64,000 bases of DNA from Pedobacter sp. AK013 (GTDB lineage Bacteria; Bacteroidota; Bacteroidia; Sphingobacteriales; Sphingobacteriaceae): assembly GCF_014205835.1 (NCBI RefSeq), contig NZ_JACHCQ010000033.1, forward strand, positions 1 through 64,000, written 5' to 3'. Below, piece by piece: positions 44,021 through 52,721 of this stretch. Every line of letters begins with the position of its first letter. The first letter of the stretch is position 1. A program made the translations under genes and the position numbers. The notes under the pieces were generated by a model. The model was not told the DNA's origin, searched no databases, and was given only the letters and a program-made list of their open reading frames with translations.

Positions 44021-44172
44021 GTCATCCTGAAGGATAATTTCCTGGAGTTACCGTCATTTTCCCATTCCGCTATACTCCAGTCGACGAGCGGTTTTTGGAT
44101 CTGTCAATGGTAGCTTATCGAAAAACCTGTTAAATGTGCTTTTTGGTGTTTCGACAAGCCCAACCTGACAGC
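44021..44172. repeat. Composite GTCAT...CTGAC intergenic element
   Basis: The block begins GTCATCCTGAAGGATAA and ends GTTTCGACAAGCCCAACCTGAC, with internal TCGACGAGCGG and TCGAAAAACC segments. These word types also form the palindromes near 17.7 kb and 0.3 kb, so this looks like a fused or decayed pair of such elements. Confidence 0.55.
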
Positions 44173-44214
44173 ATTTAAGTTGAAATCGCCTTAATGATAC
44201 AACTGCTTGTTTTT

Positions 44215-44397
44215 TTAATCAAGATCCAGTTCGAAAGAGGATCTTGAGCTTTTATCAGCCTGGTCCAATAAATCTGCATCATGTTCAGCTGCAGATTGGT
44301 CGCTGATTATTTGATTTTGGTTTAGCGCATCTTCTTCGCTAATCAAAGCATCTTCCTTATCCTCGGAAAGTTCTTCTTGATTCGGATCTATATTCAT
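44215..44397 (-). CDS. Small, very acidic protein of unknown function
   Basis: A 60-residue ORF (MNIDPNQEELSEDKEDAL... ending SSFELDLD), dominated by Asp, Glu, Gln and Ser with almost no hydrophobic core, so probably disordered. It has its own AT-rich leader. A random ORF in this AT-rich background would not be expected to be so biased, which supports it being a gene. I do not recognise the family. Confidence 0.55.
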   Translation of the reverse strand: MNIDPNQEELSEDKEDALISEEDALNQNQIISDQSAAEHDADLLDQADKSSRSSFELDLD

Positions 44398-44539
44398 AAC
44401 TTTTTTATTTAAAGATAGGCATTAAATTCAAGGGGAAACAAAGAATTACCATATCTTTTGATTAGATTCCTTTCATTTGTTTATGGGGGGTAAAAGCAGA
44501 CAAGGCCGATGTTAACCGGCCTTGTCTGTATAAAAATTA

Positions 44540-46048
44540 TTAATAACCGGGATTCTGAATCAGGTTCGGATTTCCAAGTTGGTTATCAGGAATGGGAAAC
44601 AGCAGGTATTTTGCTTCGCTGGCGGGTTTTTCCTGCCAGGCGGCCAGAAATTTTCCAAAACGGATTAAATCCTGTCTCCTAAAGCTCTCCCAGTAAAGCT
44701 CCCTTCCACGTTCATCAAGCAGGTTATCTAAAGTGAGGCTGGTAAATGCCGAGGCCCCCCTGGTGGTTCTGATCTGGTTGACGATGGTAAGTGCCTGAGC
44801 GGTTTGCGAAGTGCGGAGCATAGCTTCCGCCTTCATTAACAATACATCGGCATAACGGTAATAAACCCAGTCATTATCAGGTTTCTTAGAGCCTGTATTG
44901 GCATAATCGATGGGATATTTGATTACCCTTATCCCCGCAACTTCCAGGTGGTTCGGATCACGCTCAATGATACTTACCTCAGGAGTGAAAGCTAAAGGAT
45001 TGCCTTTCCTGTCTTTCAGCGCTACCCCGTTCTGATCAAATTGCTGGCCGACTAAAAAACCTACCCTGATGCCTGATACATTGGTTTGCCCGGCATAAGT
45101 GCCGCCTCTTCTGGTATCGCTTGCTTCGAATTTATTGTAGAAGTTGGATAGAGCAGAAAAACCGTTATAGCCGTTCGGGTTTTGGTTGTAATGGAGGGTA
45201 CATTTCCACATACCGTCTAAATCACTTCCCGAAGAACCTGCAATGTTTTGTGCTGTAAATATATTTTCAGTCGACAAAACATCGTTGGTTGGTGCAAAAT
45301 TGTTAAAGTAATTTGGCGTTAAGGTATAACCTCCTGTTGCAATCTCATTCGCCAGCGAAATCACTTTTGCCATATCTGTGGCATCAAAAGTTGGTGCAGC
45401 GCGATTTAAAAAAGCACCTTTGTTCAGGTATACTTTCATCAACAGTGTTTTAGCTGCATTTTTATTGGCCATACTAGCAGGGCCATCTGGCAGATCAGGA
45501 ATAATTGCTGTTAACTCGCTGATCAGATAGCTCACCTCATCGGCGGCATTTCTAACCCTTGATGGTTTGGTCACATCCTCGCCCGCATCGCGGTAAGGTA
45601 CCTGTCCCCAGCCATCCAGGATCGAAAATTGGGAGAAAGCACGTAAGAACCGCGCCTGGGCCGATTGGCTCGGGGTTGGGCCGCTGCCCAAAACACTGGT
45701 GGCCACATAACTTATACTGTTTAAATCCCTGAATACGTCCGATATTCTGGAATGGTCTGGGGCCCATTTGTGCAAATGCAATGAACGCCATGCACCATTA
45801 TCGTCCCAATCTCCCGCTCTCGTTGGTACAATTACTTCATCAGAAGTTACTTCCTGCAGGGCAGACCAATTCCAAGGCGCCTGGTAAGGTCCAATCATGG
45901 CAGCGTAACTCGCAGCCAACACACCTGCAACATTTCCTGATGTTACCCCTGAATTGCCAACCTGGCCATTTAGGTCTTCGTTTAGTTTCGTACAGCCTGA
46001 TATACTTAAGGCAACCGCTACAAAACCGATAATACATTTATTTTTCAT
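44540..46048 (-). CDS. SusD/RagB-family glycan-binding lipoprotein
   Basis: The 502-residue product has a lipobox (LSISGC, Cys at 19) and SusD-fold landmarks: ARFLRAFSQFSILDGWGQVPY, YYRYADVLLMKAEAML and LLDERGRELYWESFRRQDLIRFGKF. It is the partner of the SusC gene 18 bp upstream and the last gene of the minus-strand PUL. It should sit on the outer membrane and capture the oligosaccharide that the SusC channel imports. Confidence 0.95.
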   Translation of the reverse strand: MKNKCIIGFVAVALSISGCTKLNEDLNGQVGNSGVTSGNVAGVLAASYAAMIGPYQAPWNWSALQEVTSDEVIVPTRAGDWDDNGAWRSLHLHKWAPDHSRISDVFRDLNSISYVATSVLGSGPTPSQSAQARFLRAFSQFSILDGWGQVPYRDAGEDVTKPSRVRNAADEVSYLISELTAIIPDLPDGPASMANKNAAKTLLMKVYLNKGAFLNRAAPTFDATDMAKVISLANEIATGGYTLTPNYFNNFAPTNDVLSTENIFTAQNIAGSSGSDLDGMWKCTLHYNQNPNGYNGFSALSNFYNKFEASDTRRGGTYAGQTNVSGIRVGFLVGQQFDQNGVALKDRKGNPLAFTPEVSIIERDPNHLEVAGIRVIKYPIDYANTGSKKPDNDWVYYRYADVLLMKAEAMLRTSQTAQALTIVNQIRTTRGASAFTSLTLDNLLDERGRELYWESFRRQDLIRFGKFLAAWQEKPASEAKYLLFPIPDNQLGNPNLIQNPGY

Positions 46049-46066
46049 GTGCTTACAATTAAAAAA

Positions 46067-49000
46067 TTAAAGAGAAAAATTAACACCAAAATTGAATGTC
46101 CTGGCAGTAGGGTAGGCTGTATAATCGATACCTGCAGAAGGTACTCCGCTTACACTTTTGTTTACGTTTACCTCAGGATCGAAACCGGTGTAATTGGTAA
46201 TTACAAAAAGATTCTGGCCGTTAACGTATAGGTTTAACGATTTGATCGCCCTGCCTACATTACCAATATTATAACTGATAGTGGCATTGGCCAGTTTTAC
46301 ATAATCCCCTTTTTCGATATATCTTGATGAAGCTGCAATAGGGTTGGCAAGCGATTCTGTAATGGATTGGTTAACCAGTGCAGCAGAAATATTGCGCGTG
46401 CCTAAATTTGAAATGGCCAGCACTGAGTTTGCCGTGTTGTTGTAAATGCTCTGACCAAATGCACCGTTGAAGTTGGCCGAAAATGAGAATTTCTTGTACC
46501 TTACATTTGTACTTAAACCCATAATTACCTTCGGGTTAGGGTTGCCAACATAATAATTGGTAAAACCATCATCGGTATATTTAGAAAAGCCGTTTGCATC
46601 CAGGCCATTGTATTCTCTGGTAACCATGGCAAACAATGGTAATCCGTTTTGGATCACCTCAGTGGTTACACCGCTCAATCCCTGACCGTTTAGCGCACCT
46701 GTTTTGATAATTCCCGTTATATTTTGGACTTTATTTTTAATGAAAGTTGCATTACCAGCTAAACTCCAGGTAACATTGTCATTGTCTACAATGGTTCCAT
46801 TAAGGCTTAGCTCAAGGCCTTTATTGATAATCTGTCCTGGTAAATTTATCCATGTAGGCACATTACCACCAACTGCTGGTACGAATGAAATCTGTGGAAA
46901 CAACAAATCGTTGGTGGTCTTGTTAAAATAATCAATAGACCCTGTAAGTTTATTGTCTAAAAATCCGAAATCCAACCCTACGTTGGTTTGTTTATCCGAT
47001 TGCCATTTCAGGTTTGGGTTTGCATTATTAATGGCAATTAAAGTAGGTTGTCCGTTGGTATTGCCAAAATTATAGCGCTGCTGTGCAGAACCAGAAGGGA
47101 AATCCTGATTACCTGTTTTACCATAACCAACCCTTAGTTTTAATTGATTTATCCAGGCAGCATCGCTCAGAAATGCTTCTTTTTTCATGTCCCATGCAGC
47201 TGCAAATGATGGGAAATAACCATAACGGTTTGATTTTCCAAATTTGGTTGAACCATCTGCCCTGAAAGTGGCCGTTAAAATATACTTACTATCGTAATTT
47301 AAAATAGCCCTGGCAAAGTAAGACTGCAGCTGCGTTGTTGGATTGTTAAAGGCTGTAAATGTACGGTTTGCAGGTGCAGTAGTCTGGAATGCATCGGTAT
47401 AATCTGCATCGATACTTCCAAAACCAGTTGCGGTGTTAATGGTGCCTTTATTAATGAAATTAGAATATTCGTAACCTAAAATAGCATTTAAATTAAGTTT
47501 GCTCACAATTTCTTTATTGAAATTTAAAGTATTGGTAAATTGTTGCGTAATCAGCTCAGCAGTCGAATAACTTGCAAAACCGCCTAAGAAATTACCATCA
47601 GGTTGTATGCCTTGTAAGTTGAGTGTACTTCTTGTAGAAGCCCTTCTGATACCGGCACTGTAATTAACGCTGGCCAGCATTCTGTACTCCAGCCATGGCG
47701 TAATTTTGTAGTATGGCGATATACTTCCCAAAATGGTAGAAACTTTTGCTTTATCGCTGTTTGCAGCCAGGGCAGCTAACGGATTGATGGTAGTAGAACC
47801 GTAATCGATAAATAAACTGCCATCGGGATTATAAAATGAATGTGTTGGATTCCAGGATAGGGCCTGACTGATTAAACTGCCTGTAAAACCGGCATCAGTG
47901 GTAATAGGAGCAATGTTTTCTAAATATTGGTTACTGATCATGTTCACATCCAAACCTAGTTTTTTACTGTTCAGAAATTTAAAATTGCCATTAAAACCTG
48001 CACTGTATTTTTTAAAGTCGGTTGTTTTGATGATTCCCTGTTGATCCTGATAGCCCAATGAAACACGGAAAGTATTTCCGTTTGTACCTCCGCTAATGCC
48101 CAGGGAGTAATTCTGGTTGTAAGCTGTACGGGTGATGGCATCCAATGCATCTACATTATCGCCAAAATCGCCGGTGGTAAGGTTGTATTTTTTCAGGGCC
48201 GCACGATATTCATCTCCACTTAATACTTTTACTTTTTTGGCAATACTACCTACACCTGCTGATGCACTGATATCTATTTTAGTATCACCCGATTTTCCTC
48301 TTTTTGTGGTAATTAAAACTACACCGTAAGCGGCACGCGAACCATAAATGGCAGTTGCCGATGCATCTTTGAGGATCTCCATTGATTCGATATCGGCCGG
48401 GTTGATAAAGTTTAAAGGGTTGCCATCGGGTGTGGTACCGGTACCCGCACTGGTAGTTAAACCGCCAACACCGGCATTGGTTGACGGCCTGGCCGATCTT
48501 CCATCCAAAGCAACACCATCTACAACGTATAAGGGCTGTCCCGAGCCGGTAATGGCCGAGTTTCCTCTGATGCGGACTGTCGATGCACCACCTGGCTGGC
48601 CACTATTGTTGATCATCTGCACGCCGGCAACTTTACCCTGAATTAACTGATCGGGCGCATTTAAAGGGCCTTTGTTAAAATCTTTGGCAGAAACTGTTGT
48701 CGCTGCACCAGTCAGGTCGCTTCTTTTTACTGAAGCATAACCCACTACCACTACTGCATCGAGGTTGTTTAAAGATGCCATGGTGATATTAATTGTACTT
48801 TGGTTATTAATGCTTACCGTTTGGGTTTCCATGCCAACAAAGCTGAAAACAAGCTGCGTAGCACCTGCCGGAATACTGATGGCATATTTTCCTTCGGCGT
48901 CTGTTTGCGCTTTGGTGGTTCCGGGTCTGGCCTGGATGGTTACACCAGCCATGGGTAGTTTGTCGCTATCGAGTACAATGCCTTTCACTACATTTTGTGC

Positions 49001-49123
49001 AAAGGCCGATGTGTTGAGCAGCAGCATCAAAAAGCTTAGTATAATAAGCTTATCCCAGGAATACAATTCCTGCTTTTTTGACGAGCTGGCCCGATTGTCT
49101 TTTTGTTGAGTAATATTCATCAT
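46067..49123 (-). CDS. SusC/RagA-family TonB-linked outer-membrane protein (no STN domain)
   Basis: The start was taken at 49123 (first Met of the MMNITQQKD pair); the frame is open 18 codons further without family similarity. The protein of 1018 residues has a signal segment (about residues 25-43, FLMLLLNTSAFAQ), a carboxypeptidase-regulatory-like domain (VVKGIVLDSDKLPMAGVTIQ), a TonB plug (VVVVGYASVKRSDLTGA) and a barrel ending FNFGVNFSL. It lacks the STN extension seen in the 25-kb SusC, in keeping with this locus being run by a LacI regulator in place of an ECF/FecR pair. susD follows 18 bp downstream. Confidence 0.95.
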   Translation of the reverse strand: MMNITQQKDNRASSSKKQELYSWDKLIILSFLMLLLNTSAFAQNVVKGIVLDSDKLPMAGVTIQARPGTTKAQTDAEGKYAISIPAGATQLVFSFVGMETQTVSINNQSTINITMASLNNLDAVVVVGYASVKRSDLTGAATTVSAKDFNKGPLNAPDQLIQGKVAGVQMINNSGQPGGASTVRIRGNSAITGSGQPLYVVDGVALDGRSARPSTNAGVGGLTTSAGTGTTPDGNPLNFINPADIESMEILKDASATAIYGSRAAYGVVLITTKRGKSGDTKIDISASAGVGSIAKKVKVLSGDEYRAALKKYNLTTGDFGDNVDALDAITRTAYNQNYSLGISGGTNGNTFRVSLGYQDQQGIIKTTDFKKYSAGFNGNFKFLNSKKLGLDVNMISNQYLENIAPITTDAGFTGSLISQALSWNPTHSFYNPDGSLFIDYGSTTINPLAALAANSDKAKVSTILGSISPYYKITPWLEYRMLASVNYSAGIRRASTRSTLNLQGIQPDGNFLGGFASYSTAELITQQFTNTLNFNKEIVSKLNLNAILGYEYSNFINKGTINTATGFGSIDADYTDAFQTTAPANRTFTAFNNPTTQLQSYFARAILNYDSKYILTATFRADGSTKFGKSNRYGYFPSFAAAWDMKKEAFLSDAAWINQLKLRVGYGKTGNQDFPSGSAQQRYNFGNTNGQPTLIAINNANPNLKWQSDKQTNVGLDFGFLDNKLTGSIDYFNKTTNDLLFPQISFVPAVGGNVPTWINLPGQIINKGLELSLNGTIVDNDNVTWSLAGNATFIKNKVQNITGIIKTGALNGQGLSGVTTEVIQNGLPLFAMVTREYNGLDANGFSKYTDDGFTNYYVGNPNPKVIMGLSTNVRYKKFSFSANFNGAFGQSIYNNTANSVLAISNLGTRNISAALVNQSITESLANPIAASSRYIEKGDYVKLANATISYNIGNVGRAIKSLNLYVNGQNLFVITNYTGFDPEVNVNKSVSGVPSAGIDYTAYPTARTFNFGVNFSL

Positions 49124-49237
49124 TGAGTTGGTATTTTGGTTAGAAAAATTAATTGTTTTGGAGATGATGATACCCAAAAGCTAAGGTGGCTTGTTTAGTT
49201 TATTCTGATTCATAAGATTTAGTTTAGTTAATAATAA

Positions 49238-50173
49238 TTATGGTAAGGTGATGTGTCGGCTACTGTAAAGGGCACCTTCTTTTTCTATTTTTTTTCGGGC
49301 AATAGCAAGTGCATTGTCGATACAGCTTTCTATCGGTTTATTTGCGATAAAATGGGATAAAAAACCTGCCCAGAATGCATCGCCAGCTCCGGTAACACTC
49401 ACTACCTGCTGCGTGGGATGTGCTGCTTTATAAGCCCATTTACCTTTTCCCTGCCTGTACCAAACACCATCTTTTCCGCAGGTGAGGCATATGAACTGCG
49501 CATTAACCTGGCTGAGCGCATCAATCGATTTCGCTATGCTGAGCTGCTGACCTGTAAACCGTTCCATATCATCCAGGCTTATTTTTAGCAGCGGGTTAAA
49601 GGCGCATATTTGCTCAAATACCTCTTGTCCGTTATTTTCATTCCATATCGCAGGGGCGTAATTCCAGTCTATCGAAATAAACTTGCCTGCGCGGTATGCT
49701 TTTGCAAAGGCTTCCAGTATATGGCTTTTTGCGGGTTCTTTGCTCAATGCAAAGGCCGTAGTATGTAAAAGTCCAGATGATTCGATCAATTCATCGTCTA
49801 TCTTTCCGATTTGCATGTCGGCATGGCGATAAGCGATAAAATCAGGCGTTCCGGTGCTTTTTCCAACCAGTACAATGCTGGTCTGGTGTTTGGGTATGCG
49901 TTGTAAATATTTAGCAGACAGCCCTGCCATTTGCATTTCGTTGATGAGGTAATCACCCAATCCATCTTCACCTACGCAGCCAACCAGGTTGGTTTGGTTT
50001 CCAAGCCATTTCAGGTTGGCACTTAAATTGGCGGGGCTTCCACCTTGGTTAATGATAAAATTGGAAGAGAAAGCCAGCGATTCGATGTTATTTTCGGAAA
50101 TAAGGTCTGCAAGTAACTCTCCAATCACCAGGATCGTTTTTGTGTGCGCATTGTTCATAGGTGCATCTTTCAT
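49238..50173 (-). CDS. PfkB-family sugar kinase, probable fructokinase
   Basis: The start at 50173 (MKDAPMNNAH) lies one base after the stop of the GH100-like gene, and the 11 upstream in-frame codons overlap that gene. The 311-residue ribokinase-fold enzyme has the N-terminal substrate-binding GELLADLI and GGSPANLSANLKWLG, and the anion-hole/catalytic-Asp motif TGAGDAFWAGF. PfkB kinases phosphorylate fructose, ribose, keto-deoxy-gluconate or tagatose phosphates; the nearby sucrose-type transporter and invertase-like enzyme favour fructose. It acts in the cytosol on the sugar released there. Confidence 0.88.
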   Translation of the reverse strand: MKDAPMNNAHTKTILVIGELLADLISENNIESLAFSSNFIINQGGSPANLSANLKWLGNQTNLVGCVGEDGLGDYLINEMQMAGLSAKYLQRIPKHQTSIVLVGKSTGTPDFIAYRHADMQIGKIDDELIESSGLLHTTAFALSKEPAKSHILEAFAKAYRAGKFISIDWNYAPAIWNENNGQEVFEQICAFNPLLKISLDDMERFTGQQLSIAKSIDALSQVNAQFICLTCGKDGVWYRQGKGKWAYKAAHPTQQVVSVTGAGDAFWAGFLSHFIANKPIESCIDNALAIARKKIEKEGALYSSRHITLP

Positions 50174-50174
50174 G

Positions 50175-51359
50175 TTAGTCGGCAAATAAAGTTTTAAATA
50201 ATCCACTTATGGCTGCCTTTTCGGCAATAATTGCCCCTGCAGCACTCCAGGTGCAACAGGGCACGCCGCAAGGGGCTTGGCTGGTACCATGCAGGCATTC
50301 GTTAAATAAGTTATCTTTTGCATTCGAAACATGGATATTCGAAGCAATTTCATTGGCAAACCCAGTTTCGCCGTGTTTTGCCAATGCTGCTGCCAACCAG
50401 CCATTCCAAACGGGCCATAAACCCCCGTTATGAAAATAATCAGGGTAATTTCTAAAGCTGTAGGCATAGTTGTTTTTAAGCTCGTTCATATCTGCATCCG
50501 TATCCTGAATAGCAGGATAAAATGATGGTAAAAGCAGGTTTTTTTGATGATAAAGTGCTTTAAGGTAATGGATTACAGATTCGTTTTGCTTGGTGTTTCC
50601 CAAATTCAGCAGCAGGGCAAAAACGTTCGCCTGTAAATCGAAATAGGTATAAATCCTGGATGGGTTAAAACCCATTAACCAAAAATGGTCTGGAGCATCT
50701 TTCATCTGGTGACTTAAATTTGCCATGTAACTGGTCTGTTGATGGTTATGTTTCCAATAATTCTGTCTGATGGTTTTAATAACCTGTTCGCTTTTATCTG
50801 CCCATTTTTTGTTTCCGCTAATGGTGTAAGCCAGTTTAAGTGCCCATACCCTTAAAAGCTGCTCAAAAAGCACATAACCGTGCTGTATATATTCGTCGGC
50901 CCAGTCGCCGCTTTGTGGTACATACATTAAATGTTTTCCGTTAAATTCCCAAGCCTCCATGAGCTGAAAACATTTCTCAATTTCATTTTGATACTGCCTG
51001 TAAAGTGATTTTTCGCCTGTGAAAATGGTATAGGCACAAAGCCCGATTACCGCCCATGCCGGATTGTCTGCGCGACCAGTAGTGCCGCCATAACTCACCG
51101 CACCATCGGTTGGCGAAACATTAGAGGGTATAAAACCATTGCGGTGCTGATGATTAAACAGGGTTTGAATGGTTAATCTGGCGGTTTCAATCAATTTTTC
51201 GTCGCTTGTAAGCATGGCCGCAATCGCTGTAATTACGCCATCTCTCGTCCATACCCGCTTGTAGTTGTCATGTTCCTGTACAGCAGCTACAAAACCAAAA
51301 GGTGTTGAAGCCTGGCGTAAAAGGTCTATTGCCTGATGATATGCCAATTGATTAACCAT
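50175..51359 (-). CDS. Cytosolic (alpha/alpha)6 glycosidase, GH100 invertase-like
   Basis: The 394-residue protein has no signal peptide. Its motifs are YKRVWTRDGVITAIAAML (near 33), GRADNPAWAVIGLCAYTIFTG (about 96-115), GDWADEYIQHGY and a C-terminal Cys-containing CGVPCCTWSAAGAII. The layout resembles GH100 neutral/alkaline invertases more than GH15/amylo-1,6-glucosidase, but the family is not certain from sequence alone. With the sugar kinase next to it and a sucrose-type transporter upstream, intracellular hydrolysis of sucrose or a similar sugar is the best guess. Start codon 3 bp after the transporter gene stop; stop abuts the kinase start. Confidence 0.75.
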   Translation of the reverse strand: MVNQLAYHQAIDLLRQASTPFGFVAAVQEHDNYKRVWTRDGVITAIAAMLTSDEKLIETARLTIQTLFNHQHRNGFIPSNVSPTDGAVSYGGTTGRADNPAWAVIGLCAYTIFTGEKSLYRQYQNEIEKCFQLMEAWEFNGKHLMYVPQSGDWADEYIQHGYVLFEQLLRVWALKLAYTISGNKKWADKSEQVIKTIRQNYWKHNHQQTSYMANLSHQMKDAPDHFWLMGFNPSRIYTYFDLQANVFALLLNLGNTKQNESVIHYLKALYHQKNLLLPSFYPAIQDTDADMNELKNNYAYSFRNYPDYFHNGGLWPVWNGWLAAALAKHGETGFANEIASNIHVSNAKDNLFNECLHGTSQAPCGVPCCTWSAAGAIIAEKAAISGLFKTLFAD

Positions 51360-51362
51360 TTT

Positions 51363-52706
51363 CTAAAGTTTACGAGTTGTTTTTTTGATTGATAAAACCA
51401 TTATACCGCCAATGGTAATGAGCGCCCCTGCGAATAAAATGGCATTTTCGGGCTTATGTTGTAAAAGATACCTGTAGATATATTTGAAACTAACGGTTTC
51501 TAAAAGCATCGGTAAAACAATAAACATGTTCAGGATGCCCATAAAAATGCCTGTTTTTTCTTTTGGGATACTTCCGGCCAGCATGGCATAAGGGGTGCCC
51601 ATCATACTTGCCCAGGCAATGCCCAAACCGATCATCGGAATAAATAAAAACGCTGCATGATGGATTATAGGCAAAGCCATTAAAGAGATACCCCCCAATA
51701 AGAGACTTAAAAAGTGGACCTTGCGGGAGGTAATTTTCCTGGCAAAAAAAGCCAATGGAAAGGCCACCAGAAATGTAACGATATTATAGCCTCCGTTTAC
51801 CGTACCGGTGAGCAATTGGGCAGAGGCAAAACCATCAGATGCAGGATTTGTAGTGTTATAGATTGTTTTGGCCAGGCATAGTGTAATAAACTGCCAGTAA
51901 ATAAACATGCCATACCAGTTAAAGAGGTAAACCACACCGAGTTTGCGCATGGTAGTGGGCATTACTTTAAATGCAGCAAAAATATCTTTAAAAATACTGC
52001 CCAAGCCGGTTGGATGCTGCCTGATCCGCTGAATCTCGGCAGGAGAGAGCGGTGCTTCTTTAGTGGTTAAACAGCTAAACATGATGGAACCTATGGAAAC
52101 CACACCACCAATAAAAAAAGCAGCATAAGTGGTATAGGGGATATGGTTAGCGCTTCTGGCATTAATGCCCAGAATGCCCAGGGCAATTAAAATACCAGGG
52201 GTGAGGTTGGCCAGGGTAATGCCCAGGCCGGTAAAAAAACTTTGGGTTAAAAAACCGAGTGCATGCTGTTCCGCAGGCAGTTTATCGCTTACAAATGCCC
52301 GGTAAGGCTCCATGGTAATGTTGTTGCCTGCATCTAAAATCCATAAAACACTGGCGGCCATCCATACCGAGTTGCTATAAGGCATAATAAACAGGCAAAT
52401 GCTGCACATTATGGCACCAATCAAGAAATAGGGTCTTCTGCGGCCAAACCTGCTGGTGGTTTTATCGCTCATGGCACCAATTATCGGCTGTACGAGTAAA
52501 CCTGTCATTGGCCCCGCCAGGTTTAAAAGCGGAATCTGGTCTGCATTGGCTCCGAGATAAGAATAAATCGGCGTCATATTGGTCTGTTGCAGGCCAAAAC
52601 TATACTGGATTCCAAAAAATCCGAAATTCATGGCGATAATCGAACCGAAATTGAGTTTAATTCCGGATGAAATGCTCTTTTCTTTTTTTTCTGTAGCTAC
52701 AATCAT
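51363..52706 (-). CDS. MFS sugar transporter, SLC45/GPH (sucrose transporter) type
   Basis: The 447-residue protein is a 12-segment inner-membrane transporter. The N-terminal half contains GFFGIQYSFGLQQTNMTPIY and the loop RFGRRRPYFLIG, the hallmark of glycoside-pentoside-hexuronide and plant sucrose-type transporters; LDAGNNITMEPYRAFVSD follows. It should move a disaccharide across the inner membrane with a cation. It lies between the GH13 gene (15 bp) and the GH100-like gene (3 bp) on the same strand and is probably co-transcribed with both. Confidence 0.88.
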   Translation of the reverse strand: MIVATEKKEKSISSGIKLNFGSIIAMNFGFFGIQYSFGLQQTNMTPIYSYLGANADQIPLLNLAGPMTGLLVQPIIGAMSDKTTSRFGRRRPYFLIGAIMCSICLFIMPYSNSVWMAASVLWILDAGNNITMEPYRAFVSDKLPAEQHALGFLTQSFFTGLGITLANLTPGILIALGILGINARSANHIPYTTYAAFFIGGVVSIGSIMFSCLTTKEAPLSPAEIQRIRQHPTGLGSIFKDIFAAFKVMPTTMRKLGVVYLFNWYGMFIYWQFITLCLAKTIYNTTNPASDGFASAQLLTGTVNGGYNIVTFLVAFPLAFFARKITSRKVHFLSLLLGGISLMALPIIHHAAFLFIPMIGLGIAWASMMGTPYAMLAGSIPKEKTGIFMGILNMFIVLPMLLETVSFKYIYRYLLQHKPENAILFAGALITIGGIMVLSIKKTTRKL

Positions 52707-52721
52707 AATTTTTCTTAAAGC

